Shown: positions 17,852 through 26,431, numbered from the stretch's first letter. The stretch is 64,000 bases of DNA from Selenomonadaceae bacterium (GCA_017614505.1 JAGABT010000016.1:248001-312000), one strand, 5' to 3'. Notes: generated from the letters alone by a model not told the origin. Numbers and translations are program-made.

Positions 17852-17953
17852 GAAGCGCCCCATGGATGGGGCGCGGGCCGTCACAGGTCGCCGGAAGCGA
17901 CCTATGCGGCCCAGTTTTCTTTGCCAGCGTTTCTTTTTCAAAAGAAATGCTGA
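17852..17953 (+). repeat. Triple-hairpin intergenic repeat, copy A
   Basis: Hairpin 1: GCGCCCCAT with ATGGGGCGC. Hairpin 2: inner stem AGGTCGC/GCGACCT, loop CGGAA, extended by an outer GGGCCG/CGGCCC. Hairpin 3: TTTCTTTT with AAAAGAAA, then TGCTGA. It lies between the convergent genes thiT and the P-type ATPase. The middle module is nearly identical in copies B and C. Confidence 0.85.
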
Positions 17954-17966
17954 AACAATTTAAAAT

Positions 17967-19841
17967 TCACGCTGACAGCGCGCGCAGAGCATTCAGCACC
18001 GCCAGCACCATAACTCCCACGTCCGCGAAAATCGCAAACCACATATTCGCAATTCCGACCGCGCCCAACGCTAAACACAAAACCTTGACGCCAATCGCGA
18101 AATAAATATTTTCCCTGACAATCGCCAGCGTCTTTTTGGCAATTTCAATCGCGCGGGAAATTTTGAGCGGGTCGTCGTCCATTAAAACCACGTCCGCAGC
18201 CTCAATCGCTGCGTCAGCGCCAAGCGCGCCCATTGCAATTCCAATATCAGCGCGAGCCAGAACCGGCGCATCGTTAATCCCGTCGCCCACAAACGCCACG
18301 GCAAAACTTTTCTCGCTCAGAATACTTTCAAGCCGCTCAACTTTCTGCGCGGGCAAAAGCTCGGCGTAGTATTCGCCAATCCCCAAATCGCCAGCAACTT
18401 TCGCCGCAACTTTTTTCAAATCGCCGGTCAGCATAACAATTCTGTTGACGCCAGCGCGGTAAAGTTCCTCGACAGATTTTTTCGCGCGGGGCTTGAGCTT
18501 ATCAGCAACAATGACGTGCCCCGCGTAAGCGCCGTTTACCGCCACGTGAATTATCGTGCCGAGCCTGTCGCAGGGCTTCCACGCCGCGCCAATTTTTTCC
18601 ATGAGCTTTTCGTTTCCGACGTGAATCACATTGCCGTTGACTTCCGCGCGAATCCCCAGCCCAGCCAGTTCCTCGACGTTCTCAACCGTACAGCCGTCGT
18701 TTTCAGCGGGGTAGGCTTTACGAATCGAAGTGGCGATTGGGTGCGTGGAATATTTTTCGACGTGCGCCGAGTAATGCAGAATCTGCCGCGCCTCGGTGGG
18801 ATTTTCCGAAATGCAGTTGGTGCTTATCGGGTGAACCGCGTCAACTTCAAAAATCCCGCGCGTCAGGGTGCCGGTCTTGTCCATGACGACGGTTTTGACT
18901 TTCGAGAGCGTTTCAAGAAAGTTCGAGCCTTTGATTAAAATTCCGGCGCGGCTCGCTCCGCCCAATCCCGCGAAAAATGTCAGCGGTATGCTGATAACCA
19001 GCGCGCACGGGCAGCTTATCACCAGAAATATCAGCGCGCGGTACAGCCACGTTGCAAAATCGCCCGTCACCAGCGAAGGGATTACTGCCAGCGCGACGGC
19101 GCTCCCTACGACGACCGGCGTATAAATCCGCGCGAACTTCGTGATAAAATTTTCCGAGCGCGACTTCCGCGAGCTGGCGTTTTCCACTAAATCCAGAATC
19201 TTCGACGCCGTGGACTCTTCAAAAAGTTTCGTCGTCCGCACTTTCAAAACGCCGTTGAGATTTATGCAGCCGCTCAGAACTTCATCGCCGACCGCAACAT
19301 TTCGCGGCAGACTTTCGCCGGTAAGCGCGCTGGTATTCAGCGTAGAATTTCCGTCAACAACTACGCCGTCCAGCGGAACTTTCTCGCCTGGCTGGATAAT
19401 TATCGTCGTGCCAGTTTCAATTTCGCTGGGGTCAACCTGCTCAAGCCGACCGAGATTTTCAATGTTGGCGTAGTCAGGGCGAATGTCCATCAGCGCGGAA
19501 ATATTCTGGCGGCTCCTGCCAATGGCGTAGCTCTGGAACCATTCGCCAATCTGGTAGAAAAGCATGACGGCAACCGCCTCGGTGTAGTCGCCGCTGCCGC
19601 TGTAAACCGCCAGCACTATCGCGCCAATCGTCGCCACTGCCATTAAAAAATTTTCGTCCAAAGCCTGCAGATTTTTAATCCCGCGCGCCGCCTTTATCAG
19701 TATGTCATAGCCGACGATTAAATACGGCACCATGTACAGCGCGAACCGCTCAGCTCCCGCCACTTCGACGAAGTTCAAGCCAATCATCAGAGCCGCCGCC
19801 GCGATTATCCGCAGCAAATTTTTCCGCTGTTTACGATTCAT
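17967..19841 (-). CDS. P1B-type heavy-metal (Zn/Cd/Pb) exporting ATPase without N-terminal HMA
   Basis: 624-residue P-type ATPase. It has the actuator TGES (SALTGESLP), the metal-site CPC in helix 6 (ISCPCALVIS), the phosphorylation site DKTGTLT, the HP locus (YSTHPIATS), GDGINDAP and about eight TM helices. The CPC motif and overall pattern fit CadA/ZntA-type export of divalent metal. It starts directly with TM helices and lacks the usual N-terminal heavy-metal-associated domain. A free 72-residue HMA protein is encoded two genes upstream in the same operon (20745-20963). The ATG overlaps the yitT-like stop by 4 bp. Confidence 0.93.
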   Translation of the reverse strand: MNRKQRKNLLRIIAAAALMIGLNFVEVAGAERFALYMVPYLIVGYDILIKAARGIKNLQALDENFLMAVATIGAIVLAVYSGSGDYTEAVAVMLFYQIGEWFQSYAIGRSRQNISALMDIRPDYANIENLGRLEQVDPSEIETGTTIIIQPGEKVPLDGVVVDGNSTLNTSALTGESLPRNVAVGDEVLSGCINLNGVLKVRTTKLFEESTASKILDLVENASSRKSRSENFITKFARIYTPVVVGSAVALAVIPSLVTGDFATWLYRALIFLVISCPCALVISIPLTFFAGLGGASRAGILIKGSNFLETLSKVKTVVMDKTGTLTRGIFEVDAVHPISTNCISENPTEARQILHYSAHVEKYSTHPIATSIRKAYPAENDGCTVENVEELAGLGIRAEVNGNVIHVGNEKLMEKIGAAWKPCDRLGTIIHVAVNGAYAGHVIVADKLKPRAKKSVEELYRAGVNRIVMLTGDLKKVAAKVAGDLGIGEYYAELLPAQKVERLESILSEKSFAVAFVGDGINDAPVLARADIGIAMGALGADAAIEAADVVLMDDDPLKISRAIEIAKKTLAIVRENIYFAIGVKVLCLALGAVGIANMWFAIFADVGVMVLAVLNALRALSA

Positions 19842-20734
19842 TTCGCCAAATCCTTCTTTTTGATAATATCCGAAACGTCCTGCAGAGAAATGAAGGCGTT
19901 TTTGTCAATCTCGTAGACGATTTTTTTCAGCCGGTTAATCTGGAAATGGTTGACAACAAAATACATAATCTGCTTTTCTTCGTGCGAGTAGCCGCCAATC
20001 GCATTGACAATCGTGCCGTTCGACTGAAAATTTTCGCTGAGCGCGTCGGAAATTTCCAGCGCCTTCGTAGTGACAATCATCGCGCATTTCGAGCGGTCGA
20101 GACCTTCAACGACGAAATCCACCGTGTTCGAGCCGATATAGTACGTCACAATCGAATAGAGCGGCAGAATCCAGCTGTTAATCGTCAAGCCGCAAATCAC
20201 GTAGAGAATCGTATCGAAAATCATGACGAATGAGCCGAGCGATAAGCCCATGCCCTTCGCGAAAATTACCGACAGCACGTCGATACCGTCAATCGCGCCG
20301 CCGAATCGAATCGTCATACCGCTGCCAATTCCCGAAAGTACGCCGCCAAAAATTGCACACAGTAATAAATCCATTTCAGCCAGCGGCGACGCGCCAGTTT
20401 CCAGCTCAAAATAATTCGGGATTATCGCCGACGCTATCGAGTAAACTACCACCGCGAAAATCGAATAGACCGTGAAAACTATTCCCTGCCGCTTCAGCCC
20501 GAACAGAAATATCGGCACGTTCAGCACGAACAGGAACAGCGACAGCGTGAGTTCCGGCGGCGTCAGCTGATTCAAAAACATCGACACGCCCGAAATTCCG
20601 CTGTCGTAAAGTTTCACTGGGTACAGAAATAGCATGACGCCGAACGCATTGATTGTGCCGGCGATTAGCAGCCAGACGAAGTGCGAGAACTGAATTTCCT
20701 TCCAGCCGCGCAGGAATTTGTACTTTAAATTCAT
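19838..20734 (-). CDS. YitT-family membrane protein (DUF161/DUF2179)
   Basis: 298 residues. Five or six TM helices form the YitT membrane domain (FLYPVKLYDSGISGVSMFLNQ, FGGAIDGIDVLSV, SFVMIFDTILYVICG). A cytoplasmic DUF2179 domain follows (CAMIVTTKALEISDAL, TIVNAIGGYSHEEKQIM, ISLQDVSDI). The family function is unproven; some members act in transport or export. It sits between the free HMA metal-binding protein and the metal ATPase, with a 4-bp overlap to the latter and 10 bp to the former, so it is likely cotranscribed and may take part in the same metal response. Confidence 0.9.
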   Translation of the reverse strand: MNLKYKFLRGWKEIQFSHFVWLLIAGTINAFGVMLFLYPVKLYDSGISGVSMFLNQLTPPELTLSLFLFVLNVPIFLFGLKRQGIVFTVYSIFAVVVYSIASAIIPNYFELETGASPLAEMDLLLCAIFGGVLSGIGSGMTIRFGGAIDGIDVLSVIFAKGMGLSLGSFVMIFDTILYVICGLTINSWILPLYSIVTYYIGSNTVDFVVEGLDRSKCAMIVTTKALEISDALSENFQSNGTIVNAIGGYSHEEKQIMYFVVNHFQINRLKKIVYEIDKNAFISLQDVSDIIKKKDLAK

Positions 20735-20744
20735 TCACGCCGCC

Positions 20745-20963
20745 TCAGATAAAAATTTCGCAATCGCTTTCGACGCGCTTGCAGTTTTCGCGGACGCGCC
20801 CCATGACTTCCTTAGCGTCCGCGCCGTCTTCAAACTCGACCTGCATTTTCAGCGTCATGAAATTCACCACGGCATTTTTCACACCGGCGGTATCGTTCGC
20901 CGCAACTTCCATTTTATTCGCGCAGTTCGCGCAGTCCACGTCGATTTTGTAATTCTTTCTCAT
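20745..20963 (-). CDS. Stand-alone heavy-metal-associated (HMA) domain protein
   Basis: 72 residues, one ferredoxin-like HMA domain. The metal motif is CxxC in VDCANCANKME (Cys about 11 and 14), with the GV..A.VNF.T.K..V pattern behind it and CKRVESDCEIFI at the end. It probably replaces in trans the missing N-terminal domain of the ATPase encoded downstream; it could also be a metallochaperone. ATG with GGAGGCG 8 nt upstream; first gene of the three-gene operon. Confidence 0.9.
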   Translation of the reverse strand: MRKNYKIDVDCANCANKMEVAANDTAGVKNAVVNFMTLKMQVEFEDGADAKEVMGRVRENCKRVESDCEIFI

Positions 20964-20990
20964 TTTAGCGCCTCCAATAATTTTTTCTGC

Positions 20991-21035
20991 AGTCTAGCAC
21001 TTTTGATTGAATTTGTCGACAGTTGGGGGTAAAAT
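20991..21035. promoter_or_regulatory. Overlapping divergent promoters (HMA operon / radical SAM operon)
   Basis: Minus strand: TCGACA (21019-21014), 17 bp, TAGACT (20996-20991) with TGC before it. Plus strand: TTGAAT (21007-21012), 17 bp, TAAAAT (21030-21035). The two -35 regions lie side by side within 13 bp, so RNA polymerases at the two promoters should exclude each other. Confidence 0.6.
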
Positions 21036-21053
21036 AGCGGCGGAGGTATTGGT

Positions 21054-21692
21054 ATGATTATTTATATGACTGAAAACGGGAAATATTTTCCACCGACGGC
21101 GGAGAAGCGGCGCGGCTTGTACGTCAACCTTACGAATCGCTGCAACTGCGACTGCGTTTTCTGCCTGCGCGGCAAAAAAGTTATGAGCGCGGAAAAATCC
21201 CTGTGGCTTGAGCGCGAGCCGACGGTTGACGAAGTTAAGGCTGAACTTGACGCGGCGCCGTGGAATTTCGTCAGCGAAGTTGTATTCTGCGGATTTGGAG
21301 AACCGACGCTTAGGCTGGCGGAACTGCTGGAACTTTTGCGCTACGTTAAAAAAATTCAGCCGGAAATTCCGACGCGGCTCAATACCAATGGGCTCGGCGA
21401 GCTTGAGTACGGCAGGGAAATTGCGGCGGAGTTTGAAGGAATTTTGGACGTGGCGTCGATAAGTTTGAATGCGGCGACGTCTGAAAAATATTTTGCACTG
21501 ACGCGCTCGAAGTTCGGCGTAAAATCCTGGGAGGCGATGCTGACTTTCGCCGAGCATATGCAAAAGTTTGTACCGAAAGTTATTCTGACGATTGTCGACA
21601 AAGTTACGCCGCCGGAGGAAATTGACGCCTGCCGGAAAATCTGCGCTGAGCGCGGCTTGACACTGCGCGTCCGCCCATACGAAAATAGTTGA
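21054..21692 (+). CDS. Radical SAM protein, TatD-associated type
   Basis: 212 residues. The [4Fe-4S] motif CxxxCxxC is present as CNCDCVFC (about residues 27-34), followed by the SAM-binding GFGEPTLR and RLNTNGLGE. The short length and pattern fit the TatD-linked radical SAM family; reaction unknown. No tatD gene is adjacent. RBS GGAGG about 8 nt before ATG 21054. First of a five-gene plus-strand run with the ftsY group. Confidence 0.85.
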   Translation: MIIYMTENGKYFPPTAEKRRGLYVNLTNRCNCDCVFCLRGKKVMSAEKSLWLEREPTVDEVKAELDAAPWNFVSEVVFCGFGEPTLRLAELLELLRYVKKIQPEIPTRLNTNGLGELEYGREIAAEFEGILDVASISLNAATSEKYFALTRSKFGVKSWEAMLTFAEHMQKFVPKVILTIVDKVTPPEEIDACRKICAERGLTLRVRPYENS

Positions 21693-21705
21693 GGTGTTTG
21701 AATTT

Positions 21706-22233
21706 ATGAACAGAAAATTTTTAGCGACGCTGGTACTAGCGTCGAGTCTGTTAATTTCGGAAAACTGTTTTGCTGAATTCAGCGGCGAAAATAATCCGGC
21801 GCTGATAGCGAATATGACTCAGAACCGCGCCAACTACATAAACTGCGGCGCCGAAAATATTTCCTGGCAGATTGACAAAACTTCGCTGAACGTGATGAAG
21901 TACGAGCCGCCGGAATACATTATCGCCGTGAATCTGATTTGCACTTCGAGCAACGGTCTTAGCGGCACGAACGCAATGACGCTGGCGAAATCTCAGACGC
22001 GCCAGTACCGCTACAATTACAACGACCGCCGGATTTACGTCAAGCGTACCGACGACAGCGGCGCCGCCTACTGGATTTTTATCGACCCGAAAGTTATTGG
22101 CACGCCCGACGGCTACAAAAACGACTGGGATACCGATATGGCGGCGGGCGAAATTGCGTTTTACCTCGCTTACGGCATGAGCTTTTTCGACAAGCCCGTT
22201 TCCAAACTCGCCAGCGATTACATTAAGAAATAG
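21706..22233 (+). CDS. Hypothetical exported protein, 175 aa
   Basis: I do not recognise the family. A signal peptide (MNRKFLATLVLASSLLISENCFA) is followed by a mature part of about 150 residues with WQIDKTSLNVMKYEPPEYII and YNYNDRRIYVKR, suggesting a small beta-rich periplasmic domain. The ATG at 21706 is 11 nt after GAGG; an upstream in-frame GTG overlaps the SD and is rejected. It lies between the radical SAM gene and ftsY with short gaps. Confidence 0.8.
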   Translation: MNRKFLATLVLASSLLISENCFAEFSGENNPALIANMTQNRANYINCGAENISWQIDKTSLNVMKYEPPEYIIAVNLICTSSNGLSGTNAMTLAKSQTRQYRYNYNDRRIYVKRTDDSGAAYWIFIDPKVIGTPDGYKNDWDTDMAAGEIAFYLAYGMSFFDKPVSKLASDYIKK

Positions 22234-22243
22234 GAGGGTGCTT

Positions 22244-23155
22244 ATGGGATTTTTCGACAGACTAAAAGCCGGTCTCACCAAAACCCGCGAAAAACTCGCT
22301 GACAAAATCGACGAACTTTTGAACGGCTCCGTTAAAATCGACGACGAACTTCTGGACGAACTTGAAGAAACTTTAATCATGTCCGACGTTGGCACTAAGA
22401 CGACCGAAAAGCTCATGGAAAATCTGCGCAAGGGCGTCCGCAAGGCTGAAATTAATTCGCCGCAGGACGTGAAAGTTTTTCTGTCGAATCAGATTCGCGA
22501 AATTCTTGCGGAGGAGCAGGGCGATATGTCAGCCGTGGAGCCGCCGCACGTGATTCTGATGATTGGCGTCAACGGCGCTGGCAAAACTACCACGATTGGC
22601 AAGCTCAGCGCGTATTACAGCGAGCAGGGCAAGAAAGTTATGGTTGCCGCCGCCGATACCTTTCGCGCAGGTGCGATTGACCAGCTGGAAATTTGGGCTG
22701 AACGTACTGGCGCGGAAATTGTCAAGCACAGTGCCGGTTCAAATCCTTCGTCCGTCGCGCTGGACGCCGCCCGCTCCGCCGTCGCTAAAAAAATCGACGT
22801 GCTGATTGTTGACACCGCCGGTCGCCTGCAAAATAAATTCAACCTTATGGAAGAGCTGAAAAAAATCAACCGCATTCTCGGCAAGGGAATTTCCGGCGCG
22901 CCGCATGAAGTCCTGCTCGTGCTTGACGCTACGACGGGGCAGAACGCTTTGCGGCAGGCTGAACTTTTTTCCAAGTCCGCCGAAATTACCGGCATCGTTC
23001 TGACGAAACTCGACGGCACGGCTAAGGGCGGCATGATTATCGGTATCAAGGAGGAACTCAACATTCCCGTGAAATGGATTGGCGTCGGCGAGCGGCTCGA
23101 CGATTTGCGCCCCTTCAACGCCAAAGAATTTGCTGACGCACTTTTTGGACTGTGA
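22244..23155 (+). CDS. ftsY: FtsY, signal recognition particle receptor GTPase
   Basis: 303 residues. A short NG-type receptor begins MGFFDRLKAGLTKTREKL with no acidic A-domain, as in Firmicutes. GTPase motifs: G1 GVNGAGKTTTIGKL, G2 DTFRAGAIDQL, G3 DTAGRL, G4 TKLDGTAKGG and a closing GVGERLDDLRPF. It docks SRP-bound ribosomes at the membrane for cotranslational export. The ATG at 22244 follows AGGAGGG; a GTG two codons upstream is less well placed. smc and rnc, its usual neighbours in Firmicutes, are absent. Confidence 0.97.
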   Translation: MGFFDRLKAGLTKTREKLADKIDELLNGSVKIDDELLDELEETLIMSDVGTKTTEKLMENLRKGVRKAEINSPQDVKVFLSNQIREILAEEQGDMSAVEPPHVILMIGVNGAGKTTTIGKLSAYYSEQGKKVMVAAADTFRAGAIDQLEIWAERTGAEIVKHSAGSNPSSVALDAARSAVAKKIDVLIVDTAGRLQNKFNLMEELKKINRILGKGISGAPHEVLLVLDATTGQNALRQAELFSKSAEITGIVLTKLDGTAKGGMIIGIKEELNIPVKWIGVGERLDDLRPFNAKEFADALFGL

Positions 23156-23165
23156 GGTAATTTGA

Positions 23166-23939
23166 ATGAGAACGCTGAAAATTTTTTTAATCTGCGCGAT
23201 AGTTTTTATCTGCAACGCTGTTGAAGCCGGACACCTTGAAGAAATTGCTGAGCGTGGCACGATTCGCATTGGCACGACCGGCGATTATCGCCCAATGTCT
23301 TACTTCAACGAAAAAACCGGCGAGTACGAGGGCATTGACGCTGAACTTTCAAAAATTATCGCTGATTCGCTCGGCGTCGAAATTGAGTACGTGCCGACGA
23401 CGTGGAAAACTCTGACGGCGGATACGCTGGCTGGCAAGTTCGACATTGCGCTCTGCGGAATTTCCAGAAACTACGCCCGCGCGAAAACTATGGCTATGTC
23501 CGACGGCTACGGCGTTGGCTATTTCGGCAAAACGATTCTCTGCCGCAAGAAGGACGCTAAAAAATTCCGCACGCTCGCTGACATTGACAAGCCGAGCGTC
23601 CGCGTCATGATTAATCCTGGCGGCACCAACGAAATTTTCGCTAAGACGAATCTCAAGCGCGCGCAGCTGATTGTTTACAACGAGAACGCCGAAATTCCCA
23701 ACCAGATTTCCATTGGCAACGCTGACATTATGATTACAGAAACTGTTGAGGCTCTGCGTTATATCGCGCTGGACAAAAATTTAGCCGCCCCGCTGATTGA
23801 CAAGCCGTTCACAACGCATTCGTGCGGCATTCTCATGCAGAAGGGCGACCAGGAATTTTTGAACTACATAAATTTCGTGCTGGCGGAAATTCGCGACGAC
23901 GGCACGCTGGCTAAACTTGAACAAAAATATTTGAGGTAA
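23166..23939 (+). CDS. PheC-like periplasmic cyclohexadienyl dehydratase or family 3 solute-binding protein
   Basis: 257 residues. Signal peptide, then a two-lobed family 3 substrate-binding fold. Several segments resemble PheC (arogenate/prephenate dehydratase) more than amino-acid binding proteins: GTIRIGTTGDYRPMSYF, FDIALCGISRN, VMINPGGTNEIFAKTNLKRA and MITETVEALRY, where the glutamate corresponds to the region of the PheC catalytic acid. PheC would make phenylpyruvate or phenylalanine in the periplasm. No transporter genes flank it, which also suits an enzyme. An ordinary solute-binding role is not excluded. Confidence 0.7.
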   Translation: MRTLKIFLICAIVFICNAVEAGHLEEIAERGTIRIGTTGDYRPMSYFNEKTGEYEGIDAELSKIIADSLGVEIEYVPTTWKTLTADTLAGKFDIALCGISRNYARAKTMAMSDGYGVGYFGKTILCRKKDAKKFRTLADIDKPSVRVMINPGGTNEIFAKTNLKRAQLIVYNENAEIPNQISIGNADIMITETVEALRYIALDKNLAAPLIDKPFTTHSCGILMQKGDQEFLNYINFVLAEIRDDGTLAKLEQKYLR

Positions 23940-23943
23940 AATT

Positions 23944-24393
23944 ATGGCTGAAAAATACACCCGCCCCGACTGGGACGAATACTTTCTGAATATCGCCGAG
24001 GAAGTCGGCAAGCGCTCAACCTGCCTGCGCCGGCGTTACGGCGCGATTATCGTCAAGGATAACATTATCGTCAGCACCGGCTACAACGGCGCGCCGCGCG
24101 GCGAGGCGAACTGCATTGACATTGGCACCTGCGAACGCGAAAGGCTCAACGTTCCCAAGGGCGAGCGCTACGAACTTTGCCGCGCTGTTCACGCTGAAGA
24201 AAATTCTATTATCAACGGCGACCCGCTCAAAATGAACGGCGCCACGATTTACATCGTCGGTATTAACGCCTCTGACGGCTCCTACGCGTCCGGCGAACCC
24301 TGCCTTTTGTGCCGCCGCATGATTAAAAATGCGCAAATCGCTAAAGTTATCTGCCGCAATCCCGCCGGTGAAATTGTCGAAGTCACGCTGTAA
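23944..24393 (+). CDS. dCMP deaminase family protein
   Basis: 149 residues, cytidine/deoxycytidylate deaminase zinc fold. The catalytic HAEEN (about residue 82) and second zinc motif PCLLCRRMI (about 118) are intact. The N-terminal TRPDWDEYFLNIA and GYNGAPRGEANC are typical of ComEB-type dCMP deaminases that make dUMP for thymidylate synthesis. ATG 4 bp after the preceding stop, with GAGG upstream. The 3' end overlaps the convergent nucleotidyltransferase gene by 11 bp. Confidence 0.93.
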   Translation: MAEKYTRPDWDEYFLNIAEEVGKRSTCLRRRYGAIIVKDNIIVSTGYNGAPRGEANCIDIGTCERERLNVPKGERYELCRAVHAEENSIINGDPLKMNGATIYIVGINASDGSYASGEPCLLCRRMIKNAQIAKVICRNPAGEIVEVTL

Positions 24394-25024
24394 TTAATTT
24401 CTGCGACCACTGAAAAATTTCCTCGGACAGTTTCTCAAAATCAGCGGCGCCATTTTTCAGCGCGAAAAAATTCTGCAGAATCTTTTTGTCGGCAGAATCA
24501 GCCAGCTCTACCAAATTTCTGTGCGCGCGGACGTACTCGCCGGTTTTTCTGAAATGAATCGCCTGCACCACGAACGCGGCATTTTTGTACAAGCTTTTCA
24601 AAATGTCAGCGCTTTTCTCGTGAATCAGATTGTGAACGCAGCCGTGGTAAATCGCGCAGGCACCGGCTTTAATCGCCCTGTCAACGTCAAGGCGCGGCTG
24701 AAGAATTTCCAGACTGCCAAAAATTGGCGTGGTATCGTAGTAAAACTGAAAAAGCTCTGCCGCGTCCCAGTTTAGCAGTTCCGCCCTGCCAGAAATAAAT
24801 CCGCAAATCAAATCTCGGTGCGGCAGCTCGTCGAGCATGGCGGAATATTTTTTCGCGTCGGAAATTGTAAATTCGTCGAGAATAACAACCACGTCCAAAT
24901 CGCTGGTATCAGTTGCCTCACCGCGAGCGTAACTGCCCTGCAAGCCGATAAACCAGATCCTGTCGCCGAAATTCCGCCGCAAAATCTCTACAAAATTTTT
25001 AATCCAGTCGTCAAGATTAATCAT
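24383..25024 (-). CDS. Nucleotidyltransferase-domain protein
   Basis: 213 residues. The N-terminal Pol-beta-type nucleotidyltransferase core has GSYARGEATDTSDLDVVVIL with the two catalytic aspartates. A helical C-terminal half of about 110 residues (AIYHGCVHNLIHEKSADILKSL) resembles HEPN-like or substrate-binding bundles of aminoglycoside-type transferases. Substrate unknown. The ATG at 25022-25024 has GAGGA five nt upstream; a TTG four codons earlier overlaps the SD. Last gene of the minus-strand run from tyrS. Confidence 0.8.
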   Translation of the reverse strand: MINLDDWIKNFVEILRRNFGDRIWFIGLQGSYARGEATDTSDLDVVVILDEFTISDAKKYSAMLDELPHRDLICGFISGRAELLNWDAAELFQFYYDTTPIFGSLEILQPRLDVDRAIKAGACAIYHGCVHNLIHEKSADILKSLYKNAAFVVQAIHFRKTGEYVRAHRNLVELADSADKKILQNFFALKNGAADFEKLSEEIFQWSQKLITA

Positions 25025-25025
25025 T

Positions 25026-25808
25026 TCAGTCCTCAATAATCTGGCTCAGAACTTTGCGCACTTCGTCCATGTCAACGCGCGTGTTGTAGCACGGACCGTT
25101 CGGGCGAATGTTCAAAACTCCTACCGCCGGCAGCGGGTAAACGTCCTGGATACCGCTCATCAAATCGCGTTCGCAGGCAATGGCGAGCACGGCTTGAGGG
25201 CGGTTATTTATTACCACCTGCCGCGCCAGAGTCCCGCCCGTCGCTACGAAAAATACAAAGCCGAGCTCATGCGAAAGTTTTACCAAATCGCCAATGTTAC
25301 AGCCGCCGCAACGCTTGCAGTTATTCGGATCCCGCGTGATTTTATGCGGACACGTCGCCAGCTGTAAACAATGCGGCACCAGCACCAGAAGTTTGTTTGC
25401 CTTCACGCGGATTCGGCTTTTCATGAAAATCAGATTGCTCACCGCTACGAAGGAACCTTCCAGCTGCCGCCGCTTTATCCCGAAAATTTTCCCGATTCGT
25501 ACCGCCATCGGAAACAAAAATTTTATGATTGCAAAGCTGTAGCGGTGGAATAATTTCAGCGTCGGCAAGCCCTTGACCGCCAGCACCATGTTGCAGACCG
25601 CCCCGAATGAAAATGTTGACACGAAAATTAGAAACGCTCCGACTATCGCCGGCAGGTACTCCGAGATATTTTCCAGCCCAAGGTAACTTATCCGCCAGAT
25701 TCCGTACAGCGCCAGCGCCACTAAAAATTCCGCCGCCAGCATCAGCCCCAGGAACAGCCGCTTTTTTGGACGCAACGCCGCCAATGTGCCTGACACTTTC
25801 ACCACCAC
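25026..25808 (-). CDS. DUF116 family membrane protein
   Basis: 260 residues. Two N-terminal TM helices (about 19-40 and 52-75) precede a cytoplasmic DUF116 domain with a metal- or Fe-S-like cysteine set: LVPHCLQLATCPHKI, then NNCKRCGGCNIGD. GGTLARQVV, AIACERDL and a C-terminal GPCYNTRVD follow. The family is common in Clostridia and Negativicutes and its function is unknown. GTG start (25806-25808) right after the acetyltransferase stop; the SD is weak. Confidence 0.88.
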   Translation of the reverse strand: MVVKVSGTLAALRPKKRLFLGLMLAAEFLVALALYGIWRISYLGLENISEYLPAIVGAFLIFVSTFSFGAVCNMVLAVKGLPTLKLFHRYSFAIIKFLFPMAVRIGKIFGIKRRQLEGSFVAVSNLIFMKSRIRVKANKLLVLVPHCLQLATCPHKITRDPNNCKRCGGCNIGDLVKLSHELGFVFFVATGGTLARQVVINNRPQAVLAIACERDLMSGIQDVYPLPAVGVLNIRPNGPCYNTRVDMDEVRKVLSQIIED

Positions 25809-25811
25809 CAG

Positions 25812-26423
25812 TCAAAAAATTTGCGTCGGCAATTTCAATTTCTGCTTCGGCGGGAATTTCCTGTCGAACGATTCAGCCTCCGCCGCGTCAACAAAATATC
25901 CCGCCGGTGTCGAATAAGTTCCCGTGACGCCGCTTAGAAAATCCGGCAGCAGCTCTTTCACGAGAAAATACTCCGCGTCAGGGTCGTCCCTGTAAAAAAT
26001 ATTTCTCAACTTACCGACGCCGAAACCCGCTTTGCCGTAAAAATTAATGTTGCCAGGAATAGCCAGCGCGCCAACACCAAGATTTTTCGCGCGGTTCATC
26101 GACTCGACTAAAAGTTTCATGCCGTAGCCCTGCCGCTGAAATTTGGGCGCAATGCTTATCGGTCCGAACGTCATTATTGGAAGTGCGCCGCCGCCAGCCA
26201 GTTCAATTTCTGCGCGAACGTACATAGTTTGCCCAATAATTTCGCCGTCTTTTTCCAGCACCAAATCCAGCTCCGGCACAAAATCTTCCCTACCGCGAAA
26301 ACAATGCAAAACGTAATGTTCCAGACAGCCAGGGCGATAAACATTCCAGAACGCCTCGCGCACCAGATTTTCAACCGCCGCGTAGTCAGATTTATTTTCC
26401 TGCCGAATTGTATAATCGTCCAT
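25812..26423 (-). CDS. GNAT-family N-acetyltransferase (YhbS-like)
   Basis: 203 residues. The acetyl-CoA motif A is IAPKFQRQGYGMKLL, and the GKAGFGVGK segment is typical of YhbS-type acetyltransferases. The acceptor substrate is unknown. Eight bp separate it from ruvA upstream and three from the DUF116 gene, so it is part of the tyrS-ruv run. Confidence 0.88.
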   Translation of the reverse strand: MDDYTIRQENKSDYAAVENLVREAFWNVYRPGCLEHYVLHCFRGREDFVPELDLVLEKDGEIIGQTMYVRAEIELAGGGALPIMTFGPISIAPKFQRQGYGMKLLVESMNRAKNLGVGALAIPGNINFYGKAGFGVGKLRNIFYRDDPDAEYFLVKELLPDFLSGVTGTYSTPAGYFVDAAEAESFDRKFPPKQKLKLPTQIF

Positions 26424-26431
26424 AATCTACC

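Noticed and set aside
17761-17953. CRISPR array
   Set aside because: The repeats are two exact units with no unique spacers of regular size, and there are no cas genes.
22736-22746. tRNA-like GGTTCAAATCC sequence
   Set aside because: It lies in the ftsY coding frame with no cloverleaf around it.
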